Assembly (NCBI GenBank): GCA_025980665.1
Contig: JAICXC010000043.1
Location: 1-37,497, forward strand
Length of the DNA: 37,497 nucleotides
Reading direction: 5' to 3'
From: Bryobacteraceae bacterium
GTDB taxonomy: Bacteria > Acidobacteriota > Terriglobia > Bryobacterales > Bryobacteraceae
The notes under the pieces are model-generated. The model did not search any database. It had not been told where the DNA came from and saw nothing but the letters and a program-made list of their open reading frames with translations. Position 1 is the stretch's first letter. The number at the start of each line of letters is the position of its first letter. Below are positions 31,275-37,497 of the stretch, one piece after another. A program made the translations under genes and the position numbers.

Positions 31275-31439
31275 ATGCCAGGCTGTGAGCATAACCGCAC
31301 GGAATTTCTGATGCGCCGGGATGGGGTCGACTACGTGCACTGCGTGGAATGCGGTCAGGTTTTCGAATCCGACGATCTCGAACAGGTTTCTCTATACGAC
31401 GAAGCCGAAGAAGAACCTCGCCGGAAAAAGGCGTCATAG
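31275..31439 (+). CDS. Small 54-residue Cys protein, probable zinc ribbon
   Basis: A short gene easily overlooked. It reads MPGCEHNRTEFLMRRDGVDY then VHCVECGQVFESDDLEQ and an acidic-to-basic tail (YDEAEEEPRRKKAS). Cys4 with His6 and the Cys-x2-Cys pair at 23-26 could hold one zinc ion, so a zinc-ribbon fold is likely. The strong promoter directly upstream and the distinct coding pattern support a real gene. The role is unknown; it may bind a nucleic acid or another protein. It lies 57 bases before yvcK and could be co-transcribed with it, since no terminator with a T-run is seen between. Confidence 0.72.
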   Translation: MPGCEHNRTEFLMRRDGVDYVHCVECGQVFESDDLEQVSLYDEAEEEPRRKKAS

Positions 31440-31454
31440 TCCTTATTGCGCTTG

Positions 31455-31471
31455 GAGCGCACAGTGCGCTC
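31455..31471. promoter_or_regulatory. Perfect 17-bp palindrome upstream of yvcK
   Basis: GAGCGCAC-A-GTGCGCTC, perfect arms of 8 bp around one base. It lies 25 bp before the yvcK ATG (31497) and 15 bp after the small gene. Arms of this length suit a dimeric regulator; in RNA a 6-bp stem with an ACAGT loop is possible, but no T-run follows. Its function is inference. Confidence 0.6.
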
Positions 31472-31496
31472 ATGAGATCCTCAAAGTAATTCTTCG

Positions 31497-32573
31497 ATGG
31501 GTGAAGGTGTGCGACCACAACCGCTGCGGATTGTCTCGATGGGAGGCGGAACCGGCCTGGCAACATTGTTACGAGGTCTGAAGCGCTATATTCAGGCATC
31601 CCCGGGCGCGCTGGAGATCACAGCCGTGGTTACCGTCACCGACGACGGGGGCAGTTCCGGGCGGTTGCGCCGCGATTTCGATGTCCTGCCGCCAGGCGAT
31701 ATCCGCAATTGCATGGTGGCGCTATGCCGCGACGAAGCCCTCCTCTCGCAGCTCTTCAACTATCGTTTCACCGGAGGCAGAGGCCTTAAGGGGCACAGCT
31801 TCGGAAATCTGTTCCTCATGGCGATGACCCATCTGACCGGCGATTTCGCACACGCCGTGAAATTATCCTCGGAAGTGCTGGCGGTCCGTGGAAGGATCTA
31901 TCCATCCACGGCGGCGAATGTGAGGCTCAAGGCGACGCTCGCAGGGGGACAAAAAGTGAGTGGGGAGACGCGCATCAGCCGCAGCATCCGGCCAATTCAG
32001 CGAGTGGAACTGAGTCCGCGGCGGGCACGCCCTCTGAAAGAGACGCTAGACGCGATTGCAGAAGCGGATCTGATCACGCTCGGTCCTGGGTCGCTCTACA
32101 CCAGCGTCATTCCGCATCTGCTGGTCGAGGGCATCCCGCAAGCCATCGCCGCTTCGCCGGCCGTGAAGGTGTATTTCGCGAATCTCATGACGCAGCCCGG
32201 CGAAACTACCGATATGGAAGGCGCCTCGGATCATTTAGCGGCGTTGTTACGTCATGGGTTACGTCATGGATCGCGTCACGGGTCAGCCCAGGGCGGACCG
32301 CCGGGTTCCCGCCTGATCGACGTCTGCGTGGTCAATACCGGTCCGATCCTGCGCAAGACGCTTGAGCAATATCGAGCGCGCGAGGCTCGCCCCGTGGAGA
32401 ACGACGTGAAAAAGATCGAGGCAACCGGAGTCAAAGTGGTGGCGACCGATCTGGTGCGGCTCGCGGGCCGGCGGATACAAGAAAAGATCCGGCATGATCC
32501 TGGAGCAATTAGCGCCGTCGCCATTGACTTGGCGCAGCAGGGTCGCCGGGCGAAGGAGCGGCTGGCTTCATGA
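31497..32573 (+). CDS. yvcK: Gluconeogenesis factor / CofD-like protein YvcK
   Basis: A 358-residue cytosolic protein of the YvcK (CofD-like) family, which binds UDP-sugars and is needed for cell shape and growth on gluconeogenic carbon. Core motifs: SMGGGTGLATLLRGLK (nucleotide-binding start), VTVTDDGGSSGRLRRDF, DVLPPGDIRNCMVALC, GHSFGNLFLMAM, and EADLITLGPGSLYTSV. Toward the C-terminus there is a local insertion with three LRHG/SRHG units (residues about 251-262) from a 12-bp tandem repeat. It lies next to glmU, with an overlapping start (ATGA); both concern UDP-GlcNAc and the cell wall, a sensible pairing. In Bacillus YvcK is phosphorylated by PrkC. Confidence 0.95.
   Translation: MGEGVRPQPLRIVSMGGGTGLATLLRGLKRYIQASPGALEITAVVTVTDDGGSSGRLRRDFDVLPPGDIRNCMVALCRDEALLSQLFNYRFTGGRGLKGHSFGNLFLMAMTHLTGDFAHAVKLSSEVLAVRGRIYPSTAANVRLKATLAGGQKVSGETRISRSIRPIQRVELSPRRARPLKETLDAIAEADLITLGPGSLYTSVIPHLLVEGIPQAIAASPAVKVYFANLMTQPGETTDMEGASDHLAALLRHGLRHGSRHGSAQGGPPGSRLIDVCVVNTGPILRKTLEQYRAREARPVENDVKKIEATGVKVVATDLVRLAGRRIQEKIRHDPGAISAVAIDLAQQGRRAKERLAS
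32246..32281 (+). repeat. 12-bp tandem repeat, three units, inside yvcK
   Basis: GTTACGTCATGG at 32246-32257 and again at 32258-32269, then a diverged unit ATCGCGTCACGG (8 of 12 bases). In frame, this codes for LRHG-LRHG-SRHG. A multiple of three keeps the gene open, so the copy number could vary between strains. Confidence 0.75.
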
Positions 32574-33973
32574 GTCCCATGAATACGACGGTGGTGATCC
32601 TGGCGGCGGGCCTGGGAACTCGCATGCGTTCGAAGCGCGCCAAAGTGCTGCACCGAGCGGGAGGATTGACGCTGGTGGAGCACGTTGTATCCGCTGCCGC
32701 CGCAGTGGCGCCGGCCGATCGTACGATCGCGGTAACTGGTCACCAGGCTGACGAAGTGGAAGCAGTTCTCGAACCGCAGGGAATCGGGTTCGTGCGGCAG
32801 GTCGGCCAGAAAGGGACCGGACACGCCCTGGCCGCTTGCAAGGAGCGGCTGGAAAATCAGGACGGACTGCTGATGGTGCTGTATGGCGACACGCCCCTTC
32901 TTTCGCCGGTAACTCTACGGAAGTTGCGCGATCTGCAGAGCGCTTCCGGCGCCGCCGCGACGCTGATCACGACGACGCTCCAGGATCCGTCGGGATACGG
33001 CCGCGTACTCCTCAACAGCAAGGGCGATGTGACTGCGATTGTCGAGGAGAAAGCCGCCACACCCGAGCAGAAGTCGATCCAGGTGATCAACTCCGGGATC
33101 TATTGTTTCCAGGCGCCGCTATTGTGGCGGCACATCGTCGAGCTCACGCCCAACTCGGCATCGGGCGAGCTGTATCTGACCGACATGGCGGAAATCCTGA
33201 CGCGCCACGGACACCGCGTGGGCGCGCTGCACATCGACGATCCGGACGAACTTCTGGGCATCAACACTCGCATCGAGCTGGCCGACGCCGACCGTGTCTT
33301 GCGGGAACGAAAATGCCGCGAGCTGATGCTGGCGGGCGTTACCATCGAACGGCCGGAAACGGTGACGATCGATACACATGTACGTGTCGGCGTCGACACG
33401 GTGGTAGAACCGTTCGCGCGGCTGCTGGGGATGACCGAGATCGGCGAAGAGTGCCGCGTGGGTGCGGGAGCGATTCTCGAATCGGCCGTTCTCGAGGATC
33501 GCGTTGTCGTGGCGCCTTACACTTTGGTCGCGAATTCCCGCATCGATACCGGCGCGCAGGTGGGTCCGTTTGCCCGGCTTCGCATGGAGGCACACGTGGG
33601 TCCGGACGCGCGCGTGGGAAATTTCGTGGAGCTGAAGAAGGCCAAACTCGGCAAAGGCGCCAAAAGCCAGCATCTGACGTATCTCGGAGATGCCGAGATC
33701 GGCGCTGGTTCGAATATCGGCGCCGGGACCATCACCTGCAATTACGACGGCGAGAAGAAACACCGGACCACCATCGGCGAGCGCGCGTTTATCGGGAGCA
33801 ATTCGACTCTGGTGGCTCCGGTCGAAATCGGGCCCGATACCTATGTGGGCGCGGGTAGCGTGATTACCGATGCTGTTCCATCCGGAGCACTGGCGCTGGG
33901 ACGTGGACGGCAAGTGGTGAAGCCGGGCTGGGTCAAGAGCCGCAAGAACAAAGCCGCAAATAAAAGCGAATGA
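32570..33973 (+). CDS. glmU: Bifunctional GlmU: glucosamine-1-P acetyltransferase / UDP-GlcNAc pyrophosphorylase
   Basis: A 467-residue enzyme that makes UDP-GlcNAc, the common precursor for peptidoglycan and lipopolysaccharide. The N-terminal pyrophosphorylase has LAAGLGTRMRSKRAKVLH (UTP site), VLYGDTPLLSP, GYGRVLLNSKG, and IQVINSGIYCFQAPLLW. The C-terminal left-handed beta helix, from about 260, has hexapeptide repeats and KSQHLTYLGDAEIG, with the acetyl-CoA-site His, followed by NIGAGTITCNYDGEKKHRT. It ends with a Lys/Arg-rich tail (KSRKNKAANKSE). The ATG overlaps the yvcK stop by 4 bases, so coupling is likely. Neighbouring a YvcK gene agrees with envelope-precursor control. Confidence 0.96.
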   Translation: MSPMNTTVVILAAGLGTRMRSKRAKVLHRAGGLTLVEHVVSAAAAVAPADRTIAVTGHQADEVEAVLEPQGIGFVRQVGQKGTGHALAACKERLENQDGLLMVLYGDTPLLSPVTLRKLRDLQSASGAAATLITTTLQDPSGYGRVLLNSKGDVTAIVEEKAATPEQKSIQVINSGIYCFQAPLLWRHIVELTPNSASGELYLTDMAEILTRHGHRVGALHIDDPDELLGINTRIELADADRVLRERKCRELMLAGVTIERPETVTIDTHVRVGVDTVVEPFARLLGMTEIGEECRVGAGAILESAVLEDRVVVAPYTLVANSRIDTGAQVGPFARLRMEAHVGPDARVGNFVELKKAKLGKGAKSQHLTYLGDAEIGAGSNIGAGTITCNYDGEKKHRTTIGERAFIGSNSTLVAPVEIGPDTYVGAGSVITDAVPSGALALGRGRQVVKPGWVKSRKNKAANKSE

Positions 33974-33980
33974 ACGACTG

Positions 33981-34295
33981 CTACTTTTGCTTTTTCCCGG
34001 ACGGGCGAATGATTACTAAGATCGCCGTGTCACTATCTTCGCCCGAGATGTAGCGGACGTAGATTCGCTGCCGCAGCCGAAGGCGGCCGCCTTCGATCTT
34101 AGTCTCGGCGGTAATCTTGAAAACGTGCCCTTCGGTTTTGCCTTGCACGACGCGGGTCACCTTCAGGTGATCCGGTGCATTTTCGACCAGTGTTCCCGTG
34201 AAAGAGTCCTTGTCCTGATCGTCTTGCGCGGCCACACTCCTCGCGATCAACGCAAAGCTGAGGACCACCAGCAGGAGCGAGGCGAGCAGCTTCAT
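33981..34295 (-). CDS. Small exported beta-rich protein, unknown function
   Basis: A 104-residue protein with signal peptide (MKLLASLLLVVLSFALIARS, cut near VAAQ). The mature part (DSFTGTLVENAPDHLKVTRV, EGHVFKITAETKIEGGRLRL, RQRIYVRYISGEDSDTAILV) has short beta strands, like a small OB-type or DUF5666-like fold in acidobacterial exported proteins (tentative). It ends with KKQK. The start is the ATG at 34295; a GTG two codons upstream is equally possible. It converges on glmU with a 7-base gap and follows truB on the same strand. Confidence 0.8.
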   Translation of the reverse strand: MKLLASLLLVVLSFALIARSVAAQDDQDKDSFTGTLVENAPDHLKVTRVVQGKTEGHVFKITAETKIEGGRLRLRQRIYVRYISGEDSDTAILVIIRPSGKKQK

Positions 34296-34346
34296 CCGCA
34301 CACTTCAGGATAATCAATCTCGGCACATCCGCAAATGAAAGAAACT

Positions 34347-35228
34347 TCACAGCACCAGAACAGGATGATACAGGTGCGGCAAACGAGCTTCGCCAATAGC
34401 TACCAACTGGCCTTCCGGCGTTACCGCCTTTACGAAGCGGCCACCGGGCCGCACGTGAAAGGGCGAGATGCGGAAATCGCGGCCGTTGCGGATTTGTCCT
34501 GCCGTCAAGGCGTCTACCATTTCCGCCGGGAACTGCGGAAGAAGTTCAGCAGCGGGGATCACAACCTCCGCAAAACGACCGGCATCGGCCAAACCCGCGA
34601 GTTGTTCAAGCGTCCGCGCCGCCTCGATTTTGAAATCGCCGGAAGCTGTGCGGCGCAAGGATTTGAGAAACGCTCCGCACCCCAGTGCTTGACCGGCTTC
34701 GTGGGCGATGCTGCGCAAGTAGGTTCCCGCCGAGCAGTGCACGCGAACCTCGGCTTCGCAGCCTTCCATGCGCAGGACCTCCAGCGAATACACCTCGACA
34801 TCGACTGCTTTCAAGTCGACCGGTTGTTGCTTGCGAGCCATTTCATATGCAGGTCGGCCCGCGATCTTCTTGGCGGAAACCTGCGGCGGAATCTGCGCGA
34901 ATGGCCCGCGAAATTTCTGGAGCGCGCCTTCCAGTTGTTCCCGGTCGAGCACAATCTCCTGAGCAGGCGAGGTGGGCTGCCCGTCGCCATCGTAGCTATC
35001 GGTGGAATAGCCGAAGTGGATGACGCCTTCATAGACTTTATCGTTTCGCGTATAGAACTGGGCTAAGCGCGTCGCGCGGCCAATTACCAGTGGAAGCACA
35101 CCGGTCGCCGCAGGATCGAGGGTTCCCAGGTGCCCGACTTTTTTAGTTCCCGCAAAACGCCGGACTTTGTTGACGACGTCATGCGAGGTCCAGCCCGAAG
35201 GTTTGTCGACTACGACAGCTCCATCCAC
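34347..35228 (-). CDS. truB: tRNA pseudouridine-55 synthase TruB
   Basis: A 293-residue enzyme that makes pseudouridine at position 55 of the tRNA T-loop. Signature stretches: VVDKPSGWTSHDVVNKVRR, KKVGHLGTLDPAATGVLPL with catalytic Asp38, YEGVIHFGYSTDSYDGDG, and CSAGTYLRSIAHEAGQALG (motif III). A short C-terminal domain (QIRNGRDFRISPFHVRPG through LYHPVLVL) is the PUA-like end. Start is GTG at 35228 with no Shine-Dalgarno sequence, but TACATT lies six bases before it on the minus strand. It is expressed apart from the rbfA/rpsO neighbours usual in other bacteria. Confidence 0.95.
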   Translation of the reverse strand: MDGAVVVDKPSGWTSHDVVNKVRRFAGTKKVGHLGTLDPAATGVLPLVIGRATRLAQFYTRNDKVYEGVIHFGYSTDSYDGDGQPTSPAQEIVLDREQLEGALQKFRGPFAQIPPQVSAKKIAGRPAYEMARKQQPVDLKAVDVEVYSLEVLRMEGCEAEVRVHCSAGTYLRSIAHEAGQALGCGAFLKSLRRTASGDFKIEAARTLEQLAGLADAGRFAEVVIPAAELLPQFPAEMVDALTAGQIRNGRDFRISPFHVRPGGRFVKAVTPEGQLVAIGEARLPHLYHPVLVL

Positions 35229-35264
35229 CTAGCCAATGTAACAGGCGGATGCGGCGACGCTTAA

Positions 35265-35609
35265 TTAACCACCGGCCTGCGCTGACAGGCCGATAGGTTT
35301 GTAGCCGCAAGCCGCGGCTTTCTTCATAGCCTCCAAACCTTCCGACGAGGACAGCAGAGGCGTGGTCCGCACGGCGCGGCACGCCCCTCCAGCCGCTATA
35401 GCCATGGAGAATGCCGCGGCGCTAACGCTATCCGGCATTTCAACGACGCCGATAATATCGTAGTCGCCGAAAGACAGCCAGAAGCGTTCGACGCGACCGC
35501 CCAAGTTTTCGACTGGAGTTTTGATGGCCGCGGAACGGTCCTGCGGATTGTGGATCATCGCTGACCACGCTTCGGGTGTGTAACCGACTTGCAGTAAATA
35601 GGACGCCAT
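35265..35609 (-). CDS. GYD-domain protein
   Basis: A 114-residue protein of the GYD (PF08734) family, a small ferredoxin-like alpha/beta fold of unknown function. The family's core is visible as FGDYDIIGVVEMPD. The first strand is MASYLLQVGYTPEAWSAMI. The start at 35609 is very clear: AGGAGG lies 7 bases ahead, one of the best ribosome sites in the window; the longer frame to 35726 has no pattern. The tail (AAACGYKPIGLSAQAGG) is Gly/Ala-rich. It lies 36 bp before truB on the same strand and may be transcribed with it. Confidence 0.9.
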   Translation of the reverse strand: MASYLLQVGYTPEAWSAMIHNPQDRSAAIKTPVENLGGRVERFWLSFGDYDIIGVVEMPDSVSAAAFSMAIAAGGACRAVRTTPLLSSSEGLEAMKKAAACGYKPIGLSAQAGG

Positions 35610-35807
35610 AGATCCTCCTTTTAGAGGACTCAAGTCTACACCCGCGGGAAGGCCAGAACAATCCGGCTGTACGAATCCGGATTCGCGGGATCGTACGACC
35701 CGTCGGTCGACAACAGTGCTCCTCAAACTTCTGGCGATTTACAGCGGTTCCTTATCTCCGCGATCGTCGAGCGGAAGAATACGCCGCATCGTCGTTATTA
35801 TGAAGCG

Positions 35808-36332
35808 ATGACGGATCTCCAGTATCCCATTGGCCGGTTTACCTTGCCCGAATCAACCACTGCGGCGCAACGGCAGGCGTGGATACACGAAGTTGCGCGT
35901 GCGCCTCGGGATCTTCGCGCAACAGTCGCCGGCTTGACGCCAGGGCAGCTCGACACACCGTATCGCCCGGGCGGGTGGACCGTTCGGCAGGTGGTCCATC
36001 ATGTGCCCGACAGTCACATGAACGCATTCGTCCGATTCAAGCTCGCGCTCACCGAGGACCAGCCAATGATCAAACCCTACGACGAGGCGCGCTGGGCCGT
36101 GCTGGCAGACGCCACCCTGCCCTTGGAACCTTCTCTCGATCTTCTCGAATCCCTACACGTCCGCTGGGTGCGGCTGCTCGAATCGATGAGCGAGCGCGAC
36201 TATCAGCGCTCGTTTAAGCATCCGGAATCGGGCGTGTGGCGGCTAGATCAATACTTGGCGCAGTATGCCTGGCATGGGCGGCATCACATCGCGCATATAG
36301 CGTCGCTGCGGTCATTCCGTCCGCTAAGATAG
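35808..36332 (+). CDS. YfiT/DinB-type metal-dependent hydrolase-like protein
   Basis: A 174-residue four-helix protein of the YfiT (bacillithiol S-transferase-like) branch of the DinB superfamily. QYPIGRFTLPESTTAAQRQ then WIHEVARAPRDLRATVAGLT is the typical N-terminus. The metal triad is suggested by VRQVVHHVPDSHMNAF (near 64-71) and YAWHGRHHIAHIASL (near 155-163). Whether it uses a thiol cofactor is unknown; acidobacteria may use bacillithiol. TATTAT lies 6 bases before the ATG and there is no Shine-Dalgarno sequence. It is divergent from the GYD gene over 198 bp; I see no other gene in between. Confidence 0.92.
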   Translation: MTDLQYPIGRFTLPESTTAAQRQAWIHEVARAPRDLRATVAGLTPGQLDTPYRPGGWTVRQVVHHVPDSHMNAFVRFKLALTEDQPMIKPYDEARWAVLADATLPLEPSLDLLESLHVRWVRLLESMSERDYQRSFKHPESGVWRLDQYLAQYAWHGRHHIAHIASLRSFRPLR

Positions 36333-36390
36333 CTGATGTGCGCGGTCCCGATATACAGACCAGGGCGCCGCGGCGTAAGGCGGCAACTGC

Positions 36391-36600
36391 GTGACTTGCG
36401 ATGAAAGACAACGCTTACGGGCCCTCTATAATGCCGCAGCGGAACACTACACTGCCTGCGTTAATGAGGTGAATCGGGTTCGCGGCAAAACCACTAAACA
36501 GGAATATGATCGTGCCCGGGCTCTGGTCGACGAGGCCAGAGACGCCCGCAACGCGGCCAGGCTGAGTCTTGAACAGCACAAGGAACAGCACGGCTGCTGA
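36391..36600 (+). CDS. Small charged helical protein, 69 residues
   Basis: A 69-residue protein, MTCDERQRLRALYNAAAEHY to EQHKEQHGC. It is nearly all helix with many Arg/Glu/Ala and no signal peptide, so a small coiled-coil or helix-hairpin is likely. It has Cys3, one Cys near residue 23 and a final Cys. I do not recognise a named family. GTG start at 36391 is preceded by AAGGCGG. It stands alone between the YfiT gene and a strongly structured region before the PadR gene. Confidence 0.6.
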   Translation: MTCDERQRLRALYNAAAEHYTACVNEVNRVRGKTTKQEYDRARALVDEARDARNAARLSLEQHKEQHGC

Positions 36601-36621
36601 CCGCCCTCTGGCACCCCTCGG

Positions 36622-36658
36622 TATTCTTCTGGAAGAATAGGCCTGTTGTTGGGCCTAT
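36622..36658. repeat. Two adjoining inverted repeats before the padR promoter
   Basis: TATTCTTC (36622-36629) and GAAGAATA (36632-36639) are exact reverse complements. Directly joined to it, ATAGGCC (36637-36643) pairs with GGCCTAT (36652-36658) around TGTTGTTG. Neither is followed by a T-run. They may be protein sites or alternative RNA structures. Confidence 0.55.
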
Positions 36659-36673
36659 AGCAATACTGTCGCC

Positions 36674-36702
36674 TTGACAGGTAGATCATCTAGTGGAATA
36701 AT
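36674..36702 (+). promoter_or_regulatory. PadR-gene promoter with palindromic operator in the spacer
   Basis: TTGACA (36674-36679), a 17-bp spacer, and AATAAT (36697-36702). Inside the spacer lies TAGAT-C-ATCTA (36682-36692), a perfect 11-bp palindrome. A PadR dimer bound there would block RNA polymerase. The ATG at 36712 begins 9 bases after the -10 box, so the transcript would be leaderless or nearly so. Confidence 0.65.
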
Positions 36703-36711
36703 CCAAGCGAT

Positions 36712-37062
36712 ATGCCCAGCCGAAAATCGCCTATCCAAAGTGAAATGGTACAAGGCACTTTGGATATGTTGATCCTTCAAACGTTGCTCCTGGGTCCGGC
36801 TCATGGCCACACCATCGCGCACGCCATTGAACGCGGCTCCGAGGATGTCCTGCAAATTGAGCATGGCTCGCTTTACCCCGCCCTGCATCGCGTGGAAGAA
36901 CGGGGTTGGATCGCTTCTTTTTGGGGCACATCGGAGAACAATCGCAAGGCCAAGTACTATCGATTGACCCCGGCCGGCCGGAAGCAATTGATCGCGCAAA
37001 CCACGCGCTGGGAGCAGGTCGTTCGCGCGATCGGCCGCATCCTGAAACCGGCTGCGGAGTAA
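36712..37062 (+). CDS. PadR-family transcriptional regulator
   Basis: A 116-residue winged-helix repressor. Core motifs are [60 protein letters not shown] and [19 protein letters not shown]. In acidobacteria this subgroup often sits directly ahead of an orphan MacB/FtsX-type permease gene, as here: the permease starts 6 bases after the stop. It probably represses its own operon through the palindrome in the promoter spacer. The inducing signal is unknown. Confidence 0.94.
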   Translation: MPSRKSPIQSEMVQGTLDMLILQTLLLGPAHGHTIAHAIERGSEDVLQIEHGSLYPALHRVEERGWIASFWGTSENNRKAKYYRLTPAGRKQLIAQTTRWEQVVRAIGRILKPAAE

Positions 37063-37067
37063 ACGAA

Positions 37068-37497
37068 ATGAGCTGGAGACGTTTCTTTCAACGGACGAAG
37101 TGGGACCGCGAACGGCACGAAGAAATCGAGTCCTACGTTCAGATCGAGACCGACGCCAACATCGCCCGCGGGATGCCTCCCTATGACGCGCGCCAGGCCG
37201 CCCGCAGGAAATTCGGGAATCCCACTCTGGTTCGAGAGGAGATTTATCGAATGAATACGGTCGCCTTACTCGATACCCTCCTCCGCAACGCCCGCTACGG
37301 GATGCGCGCGTTGCGCCGCAACCCGATGTTCACGGTAATTGCGCTTTTGACGCTGGCGATCAGCATTGGCGCGAATACAGCGGTTTTCAGTGTCGTCAAT
37401 AGCGTGCTGCTCAAGCCGCTGGCCTACCCGAAGCCCGACGAACTCGTGGGAGTCTGGCATAGTGCTCCCGGCGCTCCTGGACTGGCAAGTGTCTCCG
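37068..37497 (+). CDS. MacB/FtsX-type permease, N-terminal part, runs off the window
   Basis: About 143 codons are present. It opens with a short charged cytosolic domain (MSWRRFFQRTKWDRERHEEI, then ESYVQIETDANIARGMPPYD and ARRKFGNPTLVREEIYRM), typical of PadR-linked permeases, then LLRNARYGMRALRRNPMFTV and the first membrane helix (ALLTLAISIGANTAVFSVVN), followed by the start of the periplasmic domain. The 824-residue permease at 14483 shares the second part but lacks the N-terminal domain. The gene is in one operon with padR. No ATPase gene is visible in the window. Confidence 0.92.
   Translation, partial: MSWRRFFQRTKWDRERHEEIESYVQIETDANIARGMPPYDARQAARRKFGNPTLVREEIYRMNTVALLDTLLRNARYGMRALRRNPMFTVIALLTLAISIGANTAVFSVVNSVLLKPLAYPKPDELVGVWHSAPGAPGLASVS

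Noticed and set aside
32836..33858. Long shifted frame inside glmU
   Set aside because: Arg/Gly-rich shadow of the well-conserved GlmU frame.
36637..36658. Terminator before padR
   Set aside because: The hairpin has no T-run after it, so only an inverted repeat is reported.

Overview
The window is a stretch of GC-rich bacterial chromosome, densely packed with genes on both strands. It most resembles an acidobacterium of the Solibacter/Bryobacterales type. That placement is an inference from gene content: MacB/FtsX-type permeases without an ATPase (one next to a PadR regulator), a CarboxypepD_reg-type TonB receptor, a PEGA-tailed serine/threonine kinase, and many exported proteins of unknown role beside ordinary housekeeping genes. 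I see no rRNA, tRNA, CRISPR array, phage or insertion sequence.

Layout. 1-4923: the end of an iron-dependent alcohol dehydrogenase/transhydrogenase, then a minus-strand series ftsY - ribD - ribE - SAM methyltransferase, preceded by a Gly/Tyr-rich exported protein and a DinB-fold protein. 4999-7107: a Ser/Thr kinase with C-terminal PEGA domains, followed by a decayed hicBA toxin-antitoxin pair. 7113-10675: the dnaG-rpoD pair. 10774-14329: a 61-residue Cys-containing protein, and on the minus strand a tightly overlapping Fur regulator - FHA/GAF/SpoIIE phosphatase - glycosyltransferase operon. 14483-20165: an orphan permease, a HEAT-repeat protein and a TonB-dependent receptor. 20207-24906: apaG, an exported histidine phosphatase, a frameshifted alpha/beta hydrolase, a UBP-type zinc finger, a DUF5996 protein, an unrecognised gene, and a GT9 glycosyltransferase whose 3' end overlaps that unrecognised gene antisense. 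24893-27397: a minus-strand envelope redox/folding cluster (parvulin isomerase, HExxH protein, TlpA thioredoxin, DsbD-alpha domain, GT9). 27473-31187: a translationally coupled lipoprotein - membrane glycosyltransferase - BadF/GlcNAc-kinase-type operon. 31275-33973: a 54-residue Cys protein with a strong promoter, yvcK and glmU, both linked to cell-wall precursor supply. 33981-37497: a small exported protein, truB, a GYD protein, a YfiT/DinB hydrolase, a small charged protein, and a PadR regulator with the start of a second permease.

No single exotic system stands out. The most interesting signals are at small scale. At least ten genes without a Shine-Dalgarno sequence have a TAnnnT or TAnAAT hexamer only 6-9 bases before the start codon, which suggests frequent leaderless transcripts. 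The PadR promoter carries a perfect palindrome between its -35 and -10 boxes. A perfect 17-bp palindrome lies just before yvcK. The hicBA pair is a fossil whose frames can be reconstructed. One convergent gene pair overlaps by 237 bp. All calls are from reading the sequence; no database search was made.
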